Assembly: GCA_902765005.1 (NCBI GenBank)
Contig: CACWYB010000025.1
Span: 1-34,783, forward strand
From: an uncultured Eubacteriales bacterium
GTDB lineage: Bacteria > Bacillota > Clostridia > Christensenellales > CAG-138
Direction of reading: 5' to 3'
DNA: 34,783 nucleotides
Part shown: positions 25,255 to 32,643 of the stretch, piece by piece
How positions within the stretch are numbered: position 1 is the stretch's first letter
Layout of the letters: each line of letters begins with the position of its first letter
Made by a program: the position numbers and the translations under genes
The notes under the pieces: model-generated
Databases searched by the model: none
Told to the model about the DNA's origin: nothing
Seen by the model: only the letters and a program-made list of their open reading frames with translations

Positions 25255-26625
25255 TTACTCCTTGTCCGTCAGGATAAGGTCCTTGGAGTCCACCAGGATG
25301 CCCACCTCCTCGCCGTCCTCCATGAACTCCTCCGAGTGGGCGATCCAGTCGTTCTCCTCGCAGGAGACGGTGATCTGATAGTGGGTGCCCAGGAACATGC
25401 AGCCCTTGATGGTGCCGGTGAGCTTGGCGTCCTGGGGGTTCACGATCTGCACCTTCTCCGGGGCGATCTCCACCAGGGCGATCTCCTTGTTTTCATAGCC
25501 CTCCAGGCCCTCTGCGGCAAAGCCCACGTTGTCGATGTAGACCATGCCTTCGCCGGGCCACACCTCGGTGTCGAAGAGGTTGCTCTCCCGGGTCTTCTTC
25601 ATGACGTGGATAGCGTCCGGGGGAATGCTGATGCCCACGGTCTGGCCCACGGCGGCGTAGTCCGTGGAATGGACCACCCACTCATAGCCGCCGCAGTCCA
25701 CGTCGATCTCATAGTGGACGCCCATGAACACCACGGACACCACCTTGCCGGAGATCCGAGCCTTCTCGGGGTCCACGATGTCGATATCCTCGGGGCGGAT
25801 GACCACATCCACCTCCACGTTCTTGCCGAAGCCCGCGTCCACGCAGGGGAAGGTCATGCCCTTCATACGCACCTTGTAGTCCTCCAGCATGACCCCGGGG
25901 ACGATGTTGCTCTCGCCGATAAAGTCCGCCACAAAGGGGTTGTTGGGTTCGTTGTAGATGTCGGTGGGCTTGCCGATCTGCTGGATGACCCCGTCCTTCA
26001 TGACCACGATGGTGTCGGACATGGTCAGGGCCTCCTCCTGGTCGTGGGTCACGTAGATGAAGGTGATGCCCAGCTGCTGCTGCATGCGCTTGAGTTCCAC
26101 CTGCATCTCCTTGCGGAGCTTAAGGTCCAGAGCCCCCAGAGGCTCGTCCAGAAGCAGCACCTTGGGCTGGTTCACCAGGGCCCGGGCGATGGCCACCCGC
26201 TGCTGCTGGCCGCCGGAAAGCTGATCGATCCAGCGCTTGCCGTAGCCCTCCAGGTTCACCAGCTTGAGCATGGCTTCCACCTTCTGCTCGATCTCGGCCT
26301 TGGGGGTCTTCTTGATGCGCAGACCGAAGGCGATGTTGTCGAACACATTGAGGTGCGGGAACAGAGCGTACTTCTGGAACACGGTGTTGATCTCCCGCTT
26401 GTAGGGAGGGACTTTGGCGATGTCCGTGCCGTTCATCAGGATCTGGCCCGTGGTGGGCATGATGAAGCCCGCGATGAGCCGGAGCATGGTGGTCTTACCG
26501 CAGCCGGAGGGGCCCAGCAGGGTCAAAAACTCACCGTCGTTGATGTACAGGTTCACATGGTCCAGCGCCAGATCCCCGTCGTAATCCTTGGAAACGTCCC
26601 TAAGCTCGATCAACCGTTTTCCCAT
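25255..26625 (-). CDS. potA: Spermidine/putrescine ABC transporter ATPase PotA with duplicated TOBE-like tail
   Basis: ATP-hydrolysing subunit of the polyamine importer. Walker A is GPSGCGKT (38-45), the Q-loop is VFQKYALF, the signature is LSGGQ (136-140), Walker B is LLLDEP (157-162) and the switch His is in VTHDQ. At 456 aa it is about 80-100 residues longer than usual PotA. The excess is a second copy of the TOBE-like segment: residues about 281-336 ([23 protein letters not shown]) are echoed at about 393-448 ([23 protein letters not shown]). Ribosome binding site GGAGGAG. The 52-bp gap to the XRE-cupin gene contains the palindrome AGTATCTATACT. Confidence 0.93.
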   Translation of the reverse strand: MGKRLIELRDVSKDYDGDLALDHVNLYINDGEFLTLLGPSGCGKTTMLRLIAGFIMPTTGQILMNGTDIAKVPPYKREINTVFQKYALFPHLNVFDNIAFGLRIKKTPKAEIEQKVEAMLKLVNLEGYGKRWIDQLSGGQQQRVAIARALVNQPKVLLLDEPLGALDLKLRKEMQVELKRMQQQLGITFIYVTHDQEEALTMSDTIVVMKDGVIQQIGKPTDIYNEPNNPFVADFIGESNIVPGVMLEDYKVRMKGMTFPCVDAGFGKNVEVDVVIRPEDIDIVDPEKARISGKVVSVVFMGVHYEIDVDCGGYEWVVHSTDYAAVGQTVGISIPPDAIHVMKKTRESNLFDTEVWPGEGMVYIDNVGFAAEGLEGYENKEIALVEIAPEKVQIVNPQDAKLTGTIKGCMFLGTHYQITVSCEENDWIAHSEEFMEDGEEVGILVDSKDLILTDKE

Positions 26626-26677
26626 CTTCGCTCCTCCAAACTAAGTATCTATACTGAATCTGCCTCTTGCCTGCTCC

Positions 26678-27220
26678 TTAAAAAGAGGGGGGCGTGCTCA
26701 CCCAGAGGACCTTCGTCTCTGTTTTTCCGCTGTTGGTCAAGTAGTGTACCCCATTGGGGCGGAAATAGAAGGCGGCCCCCCGCCGGACCTTGTGCTTCTG
26801 CTCCCCGCAGACCAACGTGACGGTGCCGGAGAGCACATAGCCGAACTCCTCCCCCTCGTGGGGGTCCTGCTGCTCGGTGGAAGCGCCGGGGGCCAGCGTG
26901 ACCAGAATGGGCTCCATGGCGTTCTTCTGGGCGTTGGTCACCAGCCATCGGATGGAGACACCCGCCTCCTCATCCTCCTTGATGAACATATCCTCGGCGG
27001 AATAGACCATGATCCCGTCGTCCTCTCGGTCGCTGAAAAACTCGCTCACGTTGGTGCCCAGCGTTTCCAGGATGTCCATGAGCGTGGTGATGGAGGGCGA
27101 GGTGATGTCCCGCTCCAGCTGGGAGATGAACCCTTTGGTGAGCTCCGTCCTTGCCGCCAGCTCCTCCTGGGTGAGGCCCAGCCGCACCCGCAGCCGCTTA
27201 ATCTTGCTCCCGATCTCCAT
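26678..27220 (-). CDS. XRE-cupin transcriptional regulator
   Basis: Regulator of 180 aa with an N-terminal Cro/C1 helix-turn-helix (LTQEELAARTELTKG, then SQLERDITSPS, about 17-60) and a C-terminal cupin barrel (about 105-175: PHEGEEFGYVLSG, PNGVHYL). This is the PuuR-like architecture often linked to polyamine or amino-acid genes. It leads the potABCD operon, which suggests control of polyamine uptake. It is also divergent from the oxoamine synthase gene. TAAAC/GTTTA half sites lie between its promoter and its start and may be its own operator. The ligand bound by the cupin is unknown. Confidence 0.9.
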   Translation of the reverse strand: MEIGSKIKRLRVRLGLTQEELAARTELTKGFISQLERDITSPSITTLMDILETLGTNVSEFFSDREDDGIMVYSAEDMFIKEDEEAGVSIRWLVTNAQKNAMEPILVTLAPGASTEQQDPHEGEEFGYVLSGTVTLVCGEQKHKVRRGAAFYFRPNGVHYLTNSGKTETKVLWVSTPPSF

Positions 27221-27233
27221 ACATTAGCCTTTC

Positions 27234-27276
27234 TAAACTTCAGGTTTACAATCACTAAACGAAATCATACTGTTTA
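27234..27276. promoter_or_regulatory. Candidate operator: alternating TAAAC/GTTTA half sites
   Basis: TAAAC (27234-27238), GTTTA (27244-27248), TAAAC (27256-27260) and GTTTA (27272-27276) form overlapping inverted repeats between the XRE-cupin promoter and its ATG. The last half site overlaps the -10 box. Autoregulation by the XRE-cupin protein is inferred from position. Confidence 0.5.
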
Positions 27277-27301
27277 TAACAGATACGGACCCATTTGTCA
27301 A
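27273..27301 (-). promoter_or_regulatory. SigA-type promoter of the XRE-cupin/potABCD operon
   Basis: On the minus strand a consensus TTGACA is followed after exactly 17 bp by TATAAA. The -10 lies about 53 bp upstream of the regulator's ATG. Confidence 0.85.
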
Positions 27302-27376
27302 TGGCTATATACAAGAAAAACCCCGCTTTTCGTCAGAATATTTTTCATGAAAAGCCCACGTTTTGTCAGGTTTTAT

Positions 27377-27405
27377 TTGACAGATGGGAGCTTTGCATGT
27401 ATACT
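27377..27405 (+). promoter_or_regulatory. Consensus SigA promoter of the oxoamine synthase-reductase operon
   Basis: Perfect TTGACA, 17 bp, TATACT. Two direct repeats of the type TTTTsGTCAG lie just upstream (about 27328-27370), which could be activator or repressor sites. The ATG follows about 45 bp after the -10. Confidence 0.88.
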
Positions 27406-27449
27406 GAGTATCATTCAAAATTTTGAACTTCCAAGAAAGGAGCTACGCC

Positions 27450-28628
27450 ATGGATCTTTTTGCGAAATGTTACGCCCCGTCCCTGGTGGACGAGTTCAGG
27501 GAAAAAGGTATCTACCCCTACTTCCATGCCCTGGAGACCCGACAGGGACCGGAGGTCATCATGGAAGGCAAGCGGCGCATCATGCTGGGCTCCAACAACT
27601 ACCTGGGGCTCACCAGCTGCCCTGAGGTGGTGGAAGCGGGTATCCGAGCCCTGGAGCAATTCGGCACGGGCTGCTCCGGCTCCCGGTTTTTGAACGGGAC
27701 GCTGACCATGCATCTGGAGCTGGAGGCGGAGCTCGCTAAGTTCCTGCGCAAGGAAGCGGTCATGACCTTCTCCACGGGCTTCCAGAGCAATTTAGGCATC
27801 ATCTCCGCCCTGGTGGGCCGGAACGACTACATGATTTTGGACCGGGAGAACCACGCCAGCATCTACGACGGCACCCGCCTGAGCTACGGCAAAATGCTCC
27901 GCTACCGGCATAACGACATGGACGATCTCGAACGGTGCCTTCAGCAGGTGCCCGAGACCGCCGGCGCCCTCATCATCACCGACGGCGTCTTCTCCATGGG
28001 CGGCGACATCGCGGACCTGCCCAGCATCGTGAAGCTGGCGCGGCAGTACGGCGCCCGGGTCATGGTGGACGACGCCCACGGCCTGGGCACTCTCGGCGAA
28101 GGCGGCCGGGGCACGGCCAGCTACTTCCACCTGGAAAACGAGGTGGACGTGTACATGGGCACCTTCTCTAAGTCCCTGGCCAGCCTGGGGGGCTACATGG
28201 CCGCGGAGGCGCGGGTGGTGGACTATGTGCGCCACAACTCCCGCCCCTTCATCTTCTCCGCCTCCATCCCCCCCGCCAGCTGCGCCACGGCCCTGGCGGC
28301 CCTCCGGCATCTGGAAGCTCACCCGGAGCTGCCCCAAAAGCTCAGCGACCTGAGCGACCACTTCCGCAGCGCTCTGAAGAGCCGGGGCCTCGTTATCCGG
28401 GAGAGCAAAACCCCCATCGTGCCCATCTTCACCTATCAGCCCGAGCGGACCATGCGCATCGCTCACGACCTCTACGAGAGCGGGGTCTATGTGAACACGG
28501 TCCTGCCCCCCGCCGCCCCGGCGGACGGGTGCATGCTTCGCACCAGCCTGATGGCCACCCACAACGAGGCCCTGCTGGATGAGGCGGCGGACGTGATACA
28601 GAAGGTCCTGGGGGAAGCCCATGAATAA
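27450..28628 (+). CDS. Serine-palmitoyltransferase-like alpha-oxoamine synthase (PLP acyltransferase)
   Basis: Fold-type I PLP enzyme that condenses an acyl thioester with an amino acid and releases CO2, 392 aa. Motifs: GSNNYLGL (47-54), GTGCSGSRFLNGT (72-84), NHASIYDG (134-141, His stacking on PLP), DGVFSMGGD (178-186), DDAHGLG (207-213), and GTFSKSLASLGGY (237-249, PLP lysine Lys241). The FSKSLASLGG form and the IYPYF N-terminus look like the Bacteroidetes serine palmitoyltransferase/cysteate acyltransferase branch more than BioF or Kbl, where FGKA/LGKA is usual. ATG 27450 follows AAGAAAGGAGC; the TTG at 27423 is rejected. It overlaps the reductase gene by 8 bp. Its amino-acid substrate cannot be read from sequence. 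Confidence 0.85.
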   Translation: MDLFAKCYAPSLVDEFREKGIYPYFHALETRQGPEVIMEGKRRIMLGSNNYLGLTSCPEVVEAGIRALEQFGTGCSGSRFLNGTLTMHLELEAELAKFLRKEAVMTFSTGFQSNLGIISALVGRNDYMILDRENHASIYDGTRLSYGKMLRYRHNDMDDLERCLQQVPETAGALIITDGVFSMGGDIADLPSIVKLARQYGARVMVDDAHGLGTLGEGGRGTASYFHLENEVDVYMGTFSKSLASLGGYMAAEARVVDYVRHNSRPFIFSASIPPASCATALAALRHLEAHPELPQKLSDLSDHFRSALKSRGLVIRESKTPIVPIFTYQPERTMRIAHDLYESGVYVNTVLPPAAPADGCMLRTSLMATHNEALLDEAADVIQKVLGEAHE

Positions 28629-29391
28629 AGTGGTCATCGTCACCGGCGGCACCAGCGGCATCGGCCTGGCCGCGGTGAAGGCGCTGCGGGAAAAGGGCTG
28701 CACCGTCTATGCTCTGAGCCGGCATGGAGACATCCCCTGCGACGTTTCCGACGAGGCCAGCGCAAGAGCCGCCGTGGAGCAGGTTTTGCAGCGGGAGGGC
28801 CGCATCGATATCCTGGTGAACTGCGCCGGCTTCGGCATCTCCGGAGCGGCGGAGCTCACCCCCCTGGAAACCGCCAAACGGCAGCTGGACGTGAACCTGT
28901 TCGGCACAGCCAACATGGTGAACGCGGTGATCCCCGCCATGCGCCGGCAGGGGAGCGGACGGATCGTGAACACGGGGTCCGTGGCCGGGTTCGTGCCCAT
29001 CCCCTTCCAAGCCTGGTATTCCGCCAGCAAGGCCGCCGTCCAGTCCTACACCATGGCCATGGCCAATGAGCTGCGGCCCTTCGGCATCACCCTCGCCGCC
29101 GTGCTGCCCGGGGACACGAAGACCGGCTTTACCGCCGCCCGGAATAAGATCGACGACCGGTCGAACCTCTATCAGGGCCGGATCGAACGCTCCGTCGCGC
29201 GCATGGAGCACGACGAACAGAACGGCGTCCCGGCCGAGACCGTGGGCAGACTGATCGCCCGCGTGGCCCTGAAGAAGCGGGTTAAGCCCCTCTACATCCC
29301 GGGCTTTTCCTACAACCTGGTCAACGTTCTGATTCGTATTCTCCCCAGCGGGCTGGCGAACCGGCTGATTGGTATTTTATACGCAAAGTGA
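28621..29391 (+). CDS. Short-chain dehydrogenase/reductase
   Basis: NAD(P)H-dependent reductase of 256 aa with a Rossmann fold. Cofactor motif TGGTSGIG (8-15), NCAG (67-70), catalytic Ser120, Tyr133 and Lys137 (YSASK). A hydrophobic C-terminal stretch (LYIPGFSYNLVNVLIRILP) may attach it to the membrane. It overlaps the oxoamine synthase gene by 8 bp and is its only operon partner. By analogy with 3-ketosphinganine and 3-ketocapnine reductases, it probably reduces the keto product of the first enzyme; this is inference from pairing. It could otherwise be a general lipid-ketone reductase. Confidence 0.88.
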   Translation: MNKVVIVTGGTSGIGLAAVKALREKGCTVYALSRHGDIPCDVSDEASARAAVEQVLQREGRIDILVNCAGFGISGAAELTPLETAKRQLDVNLFGTANMVNAVIPAMRRQGSGRIVNTGSVAGFVPIPFQAWYSASKAAVQSYTMAMANELRPFGITLAAVLPGDTKTGFTAARNKIDDRSNLYQGRIERSVARMEHDEQNGVPAETVGRLIARVALKKRVKPLYIPGFSYNLVNVLIRILPSGLANRLIGILYAK

Positions 29392-29398
29392 CCTTTTT

Positions 29399-29556
29399 TG
29401 TTCCTTTTTTCTCTTCATGAGAAGAGAAAAAAGGAACCGAAAAAAGAGAAGCAAGGGATAAAAAAAGGGATCGTCTGCAAAAAGGCGATCCCTTTCTTGA
29501 TTTTCTCTTTTTGGGCGACTTTTTCTCTTTTTTCGAAAAGAGAAAAAGTCGCAAAA
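29399..29556. repeat. Paired-hairpin intergenic element, copy C
   Basis: Left inverted repeat: perfect 17-bp arms at 29400-29416 and 29421-29437 (loop ATGA). An extra middle hairpin lies at 29464-29495 (AAAGGGATCG/CGATCCCTTT). Right inverted repeat: perfect 17-bp arms at 29515-29531 and 29536-29552 with a TTCG loop. It separates convergent genes and ends 18 bp from the minus-strand stop. Its arm sequences differ from the other copies but remain complementary. Confidence 0.85.
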
Positions 29557-29569
29557 GAAATGTCGTTCC

Positions 29570-31240
29570 TCAGAACCCAAACAACTGTTTGTACTCCCCG
29601 TGCTGGGCGTCGCCGCGGTCGAAGTCCGACTTGTGGAGGGTGAAGGTGGTTTCGCTGCCGTTCCAGGAAACGGTCACGTCGAAGGTGTCCGGCAGAAGCC
29701 GCAGGGCCGGGGCGTCCAGCCAGAAGCCCACCCGCTTTCCGTCATGGTCAGTGCCGCCCATGAAGTCGTTGGGGGTCTGGATATAGTTGGTATGGTTGTT
29801 CAAGCGCACCCCGTTCACCGTGACCACCGGCTGCCGGTCCATGCCGTAGAGGGGCTTGTCCACGGGCTCATCCGTCTCCACCACCAGGCCGAAGTATCCG
29901 GCCCAGTTGTTGAAGTAGATGACCTCTGAAACGGTGAAGGTGTCCGCCTTGGCGCTCACTTTGGCCATATAGTCCACGCCGTAGTCCGGACTGGACAGCT
30001 CCATGCTCTCCTTGCGCCAGGCCTGGTACTCCGCCTGGTCCTTGGGTCCCGTCACCTTGCCTGTGGCCCATTCGATCCGGAAGACGACGCCCGTCAAAGA
30101 CACCAGCGACACCTGGGGCAGGTTCCCTTCATCGTAGGGGAAGTAGGCCCGGTAGATGCCGTGGTGGACGCCGTTCTCGTCGTCGGAAGCGCTGACGAAC
30201 TCGAACTCCGTGATCATGCCGTCCACCGCCACCCAAAGACCTTCGTCGTAGGTATCGTAGGGCGGGCTGGGGTGGTCCTTGCCCGCGGGCCAGGCAGGGT
30301 CCAGGGTACTCACGTAGTAGATAAAGTGGTCCGCCAGGGCGATCTCCTCGATCAGATACCCGCAGCCGGTCACGTTCACGGGGATGGTCTCGTCCGGGAT
30401 GGCGTCGATGACCGCGCCGATGGCGCTCACCTCCTGAAGCTGGGTCTGGCGCAGCTGCTCATACTTTTCCTCGGTGAAGTCGTAGGTCAGGGTGAAGGCT
30501 TCGCCGTTGAGCTTGCCGGTGAGGGTGAAGGTGGTCCCGGCCCGCAGGGGGTTCCCCGACAGGGGGAAGGTCAGGTAGTTGGTGTCGCTATCGTCCATGC
30601 TCCAGGCCTCAAAGGGCGTGGGCGTGACACGGTTCCAGTGGTTCTGCTCCCAGTCCATCTCCGCACGGGTCTTCAGGGGCTCCCCGCCGTTGATACTGAG
30701 CCGGACTTCGGTCAGGGCATAGGGCACGGGCTTGGCCCCCTCCACCAGCAAATAGCAGGCCAGCTGGTCGTACTCCGTTCGGGAGATCAGGCTGTCCAGC
30801 CGCACCGTAAGCCCGCCGGCCTGGGCGGTCAGGTCAAGGTCCGGTAGGGCATTGGGCAGCCATTTGCCCTCCTCGTCGGAATTGAACTGGGCATAGGTGA
30901 TGTAGGGGCTGGGCTCCGGTTCACCAGTGCCCATCGTCGTCGCCTGCCCCTTCCCCTCCAGCACCGCCTGGTAGGAGGCGATGGCGGTTTGGGCCCGGTT
31001 CCGGGCGCCGATCATGGCGTTGATGCCGATGGCCAGGGCTGTGCCGGCCATAAGTAAAATCGCCGCGGCAATAAGCACGGTCAGGGTCCGCCTCCTCACC
31101 CGCCGGGGGACGCTGACGGGCGCGCGCCGCGCCACGGGTTCCTCTATCTCGTTCAGCTGCCGCATACGGTCGACCATGCGCGCCTTGAAGTCGTCGGACG
31201 CGCGCACCTGGTCAAAGGCGCTGCTGTATCTGTCTTCCAT
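29570..31240 (-). CDS. Anti-sigma-factor-like membrane protein (DUF4179-type)
   Basis: Likely single-pass membrane partner of the ECF sigma factor encoded just upstream. The cytoplasmic N-terminus (about 1-50) has FKARMVDRMRQL and a basic RRVRRRT stretch, then one membrane helix (about 52-72) and a long extracellular beta-rich region to 556 aa. The layout is that of Clostridial DUF4179 proteins found next to sigma-70-family genes. No enzymatic motif was seen. The start ATG follows GGAAGGAGGCAATC and overlaps the end of the restored sigma reading frame. A signal-sensing role is inferred from position and topology. Confidence 0.75.
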   Translation of the reverse strand: MEDRYSSAFDQVRASDDFKARMVDRMRQLNEIEEPVARRAPVSVPRRVRRRTLTVLIAAAILLMAGTALAIGINAMIGARNRAQTAIASYQAVLEGKGQATTMGTGEPEPSPYITYAQFNSDEEGKWLPNALPDLDLTAQAGGLTVRLDSLISRTEYDQLACYLLVEGAKPVPYALTEVRLSINGGEPLKTRAEMDWEQNHWNRVTPTPFEAWSMDDSDTNYLTFPLSGNPLRAGTTFTLTGKLNGEAFTLTYDFTEEKYEQLRQTQLQEVSAIGAVIDAIPDETIPVNVTGCGYLIEEIALADHFIYYVSTLDPAWPAGKDHPSPPYDTYDEGLWVAVDGMITEFEFVSASDDENGVHHGIYRAYFPYDEGNLPQVSLVSLTGVVFRIEWATGKVTGPKDQAEYQAWRKESMELSSPDYGVDYMAKVSAKADTFTVSEVIYFNNWAGYFGLVVETDEPVDKPLYGMDRQPVVTVNGVRLNNHTNYIQTPNDFMGGTDHDGKRVGFWLDAPALRLLPDTFDVTVSWNGSETTFTLHKSDFDRGDAQHGEYKQLFGF

Positions 31241-31269
31241 GATTGCCTCCTTCCAATAGGGCTTTGAGC

Positions 31270-31653
31270 TTAGCCCTCGTAGTAGTAGAGATACACGGCG
31301 TACCGATCCTGGACCGGCAGGGTCTGGACCGCGTCCAGCACCTCGTAGCTGTCATCTCCAAATTCCCCGGCGATGTTCTCGTCCAGGGGCAACTCCCCGT
31401 GGCGGGATTGCTTGCGCAGGTCCGTCAGGCACAGGTTCACCGCCGTGCGGATGAGCCAGGCCTTCTCGTGCTCCCGGCTCTCGAAGATGGGCCGCCGGGT
31501 CATGAGCCGCTCGAAGACACTTTGCACGATGTCCTCCGCGGCGGCGATGCTTTTCACCCGGTTCAGGGCGATCCTCAGCAGCATATCCGAGTAGGTCTCC
31601 ACGATGCGGACGATGTCGCTGTCGGATAGGTACTTGTCTTTTCTTCTCTCCAT
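31270..31653 (-). CDS. ECF sigma-70 factor, truncated before the region 4 helix-turn-helix
   Basis: This extracytoplasmic-function sigma factor would direct transcription of a stress or envelope regulon, probably under the anti-sigma-like protein downstream. Region 2 is intact (YSDMLLRIALNRV, AEDIVQSVFERL, AWLIRTAVNLCLTDLRK). Region 4 begins (LPVQDRYAVYLYYYEG) but stops at a TAA right where the DNA-recognition helices should start. In the next frame the sequence immediately reads RAKLKALLEGGNHG, a typical sigma C-terminus, ending at 31212 inside the anti-sigma gene. About 24 codons appear to be lost. At 127 aa the protein could bind core polymerase but not a -35 element. Start ATG after GAAAGGAGGCGGAC. 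Confidence 0.85.
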   Translation of the reverse strand: MERRKDKYLSDSDIVRIVETYSDMLLRIALNRVKSIAAAEDIVQSVFERLMTRRPIFESREHEKAWLIRTAVNLCLTDLRKQSRHGELPLDENIAGEFGDDSYEVLDAVQTLPVQDRYAVYLYYYEG

Positions 31654-31732
31654 GTCCGCCTCCTTTCGCTACTAATACGCTTTTACGGGGGATTTCCTTG
31701 CAAGTGGATTTATAGGTGTTTATTATAAGCAC

Positions 31733-31872
31733 GCACCTTTTCTTGAAAGAAAAGGTGCAGCCAAAAGAACTTTAAGAAGATATGCTATTATGTTGGCGGT
31801 TCTATGTATCCTTCTTGCGCTTTTCTTTTTGCGCCGCTTTTTCTTTTCACCGAAAAGAAAAAGCGGCAAATG
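31733..31872. repeat. Paired-hairpin intergenic element, copy D
   Basis: Left inverted repeat: GCACCTTTTCTT and its exact complement (31733-31758). Then CCAAAAGAACTTTAAGAAG, a variable middle, GCTTTTCTTTTTGC, and a right inverted repeat with perfect 16-bp arms (31833-31848 and 31852-31867, 3-nt loop). It sits 22 bp past the uridine kinase stop and upstream of the sigma gene. Confidence 0.87.
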
Positions 31873-31888
31873 AAAAAGGGGTTGCGCC

Positions 31889-32533
31889 TTACGCCTCCGT
31901 CTTTGCCTTCTCCTTCTCAAACCGCTCCGCCAGGACCTTCGTCGTTAAATAGGCCGCGATGGCGTCGATGGCCATCTTGTTCTTGCCGCCCCGCATGATG
32001 GCGAAGTCCGCGTCGTTGATATAGTCCTTGATATACTTCTCGAACATGGGCTTCACCGTGTCCAGATACTGCTCGGAGATATTCTCGATGGTCCGGCCCC
32101 GGCTTTTGATGTCCCGGAAGATCCGGCGCAGCAGGCACACGTCGATATCCACATGCATATACACCTTCAGGGACATCATCTCGCAGAGCCGCTTGTCATA
32201 GAAGATATGGATGCCCTCCAATATGAGAACCTCCGGCGGGTAGATGAGCTCCGTGGAATCCTCCCGCAGGTGGCGGGCGTAGTTGTACCCTTTCTTGGTG
32301 ATGGGCCTGCCTGCGGAAAGGGTGTTCAAATCCTCGATCATCTCGTCATAGTTGAAGATGGTTGGCTCATCGTAGTTGAGATGGACCCGCTGCTCAAAGG
32401 GTATCTCGGGAAAGCTCTTGTAGTAGCAGTCCTGGCCGATGATCTCACAGCTGCAGGAAAGGGCCTCCTTGATCCGCCTTGCCAGCGTGCTCTTCCCGCT
32501 GCCCGACGCGCCGCACACACCCACGATGATCAT
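31889..32533 (-). CDS. udk: Uridine kinase
   Basis: Nucleoside kinase of the phosphoribulokinase/uridine kinase fold, 214 aa, salvaging uridine and cytidine to their monophosphates. Walker A is GASGSGKST near the N-terminus, with DCYYKSF, NYDEPTIFNYDEM and VLILEGIHIFYD (Walker B-like), and the RRIFRDIKSRGRT lid. The start at 32533 follows GGGGG seven bases upstream; the longer frame to 32596 runs through the promoter and is rejected. It is a single-gene unit with its own promoter and is followed by repeat copy D. Some uridine-kinase-like proteins in Clostridia act on other substrates, so the exact substrate is probable rather than certain. Confidence 0.88.
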   Translation of the reverse strand: MIIVGVCGASGSGKSTLARRIKEALSCSCEIIGQDCYYKSFPEIPFEQRVHLNYDEPTIFNYDEMIEDLNTLSAGRPITKKGYNYARHLREDSTELIYPPEVLILEGIHIFYDKRLCEMMSLKVYMHVDIDVCLLRRIFRDIKSRGRTIENISEQYLDTVKPMFEKYIKDYINDADFAIMRGGKNKMAIDAIAAYLTTKVLAERFEKEKAKTEA

Positions 32534-32563
32534 ACCAAATCCCCCTTCGCTTCTTTTTGTTTT

Positions 32564-32591
32564 ATTGTAGCATACTCCCCCGAAAATGCAA
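32564..32591 (-). promoter_or_regulatory. Candidate promoter of udk
   Basis: On the minus strand TTGCAT and TACAAT are separated by 16 bp. The -10 lies about 31 bp upstream of the chosen ATG. Confidence 0.6.
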
Positions 32592-32603
32592 TGCAAAACA
32601 AAA

Positions 32604-32637
32604 GACGCCCTGCCCAGGCAGAGCGCCTTTTTCGTTC
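32604..32637 (-). terminator. Intrinsic terminator after the DUF1508 gene
   Basis: On the minus strand GGCGCTCTGCC pairs with GGCAGGGCGTC (one G-U), followed by TTTTGTTTTG. An A-run precedes the stem, so it may also act on the other strand. Confidence 0.85.
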
Positions 32638-32643
32638 AGTTGA

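Noticed and set aside
26644-26655. Plus-strand promoter at TATACTGAATC between potA and its regulator
   Set aside because: No -35 box at the right distance and it would run antisense into the regulator gene; the palindrome AGTATCTATACT may be a site of another kind.
24424-26820. Long plus-strand open frame opposite potABC and the regulator
   Set aside because: Its sequence is dominated by His, Asp, Val, Leu and Gly, as expected from the complement of GC-rich codons; four well-supported genes occupy the other strand.
29321-29643. Several Lys/Phe-rich small open frames across repeat copy C
   Set aside because: They are translations of the A/T-rich inverted repeat arms on both strands and have no start signals.
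31654-31732. Autoregulated ECF-type promoter before the sigma gene
   Set aside because: A GGAAAT...CGTATT pair exists on the minus strand, but its spacing (12 bp) is too short for a typical ECF promoter; no convincing SigA promoter was found either.
20783-31872. CRISPR array
   Set aside because: The repeated elements are four dispersed copies kilobases apart with two hairpins each, not short regular repeats with spacers, and no cas gene is present.
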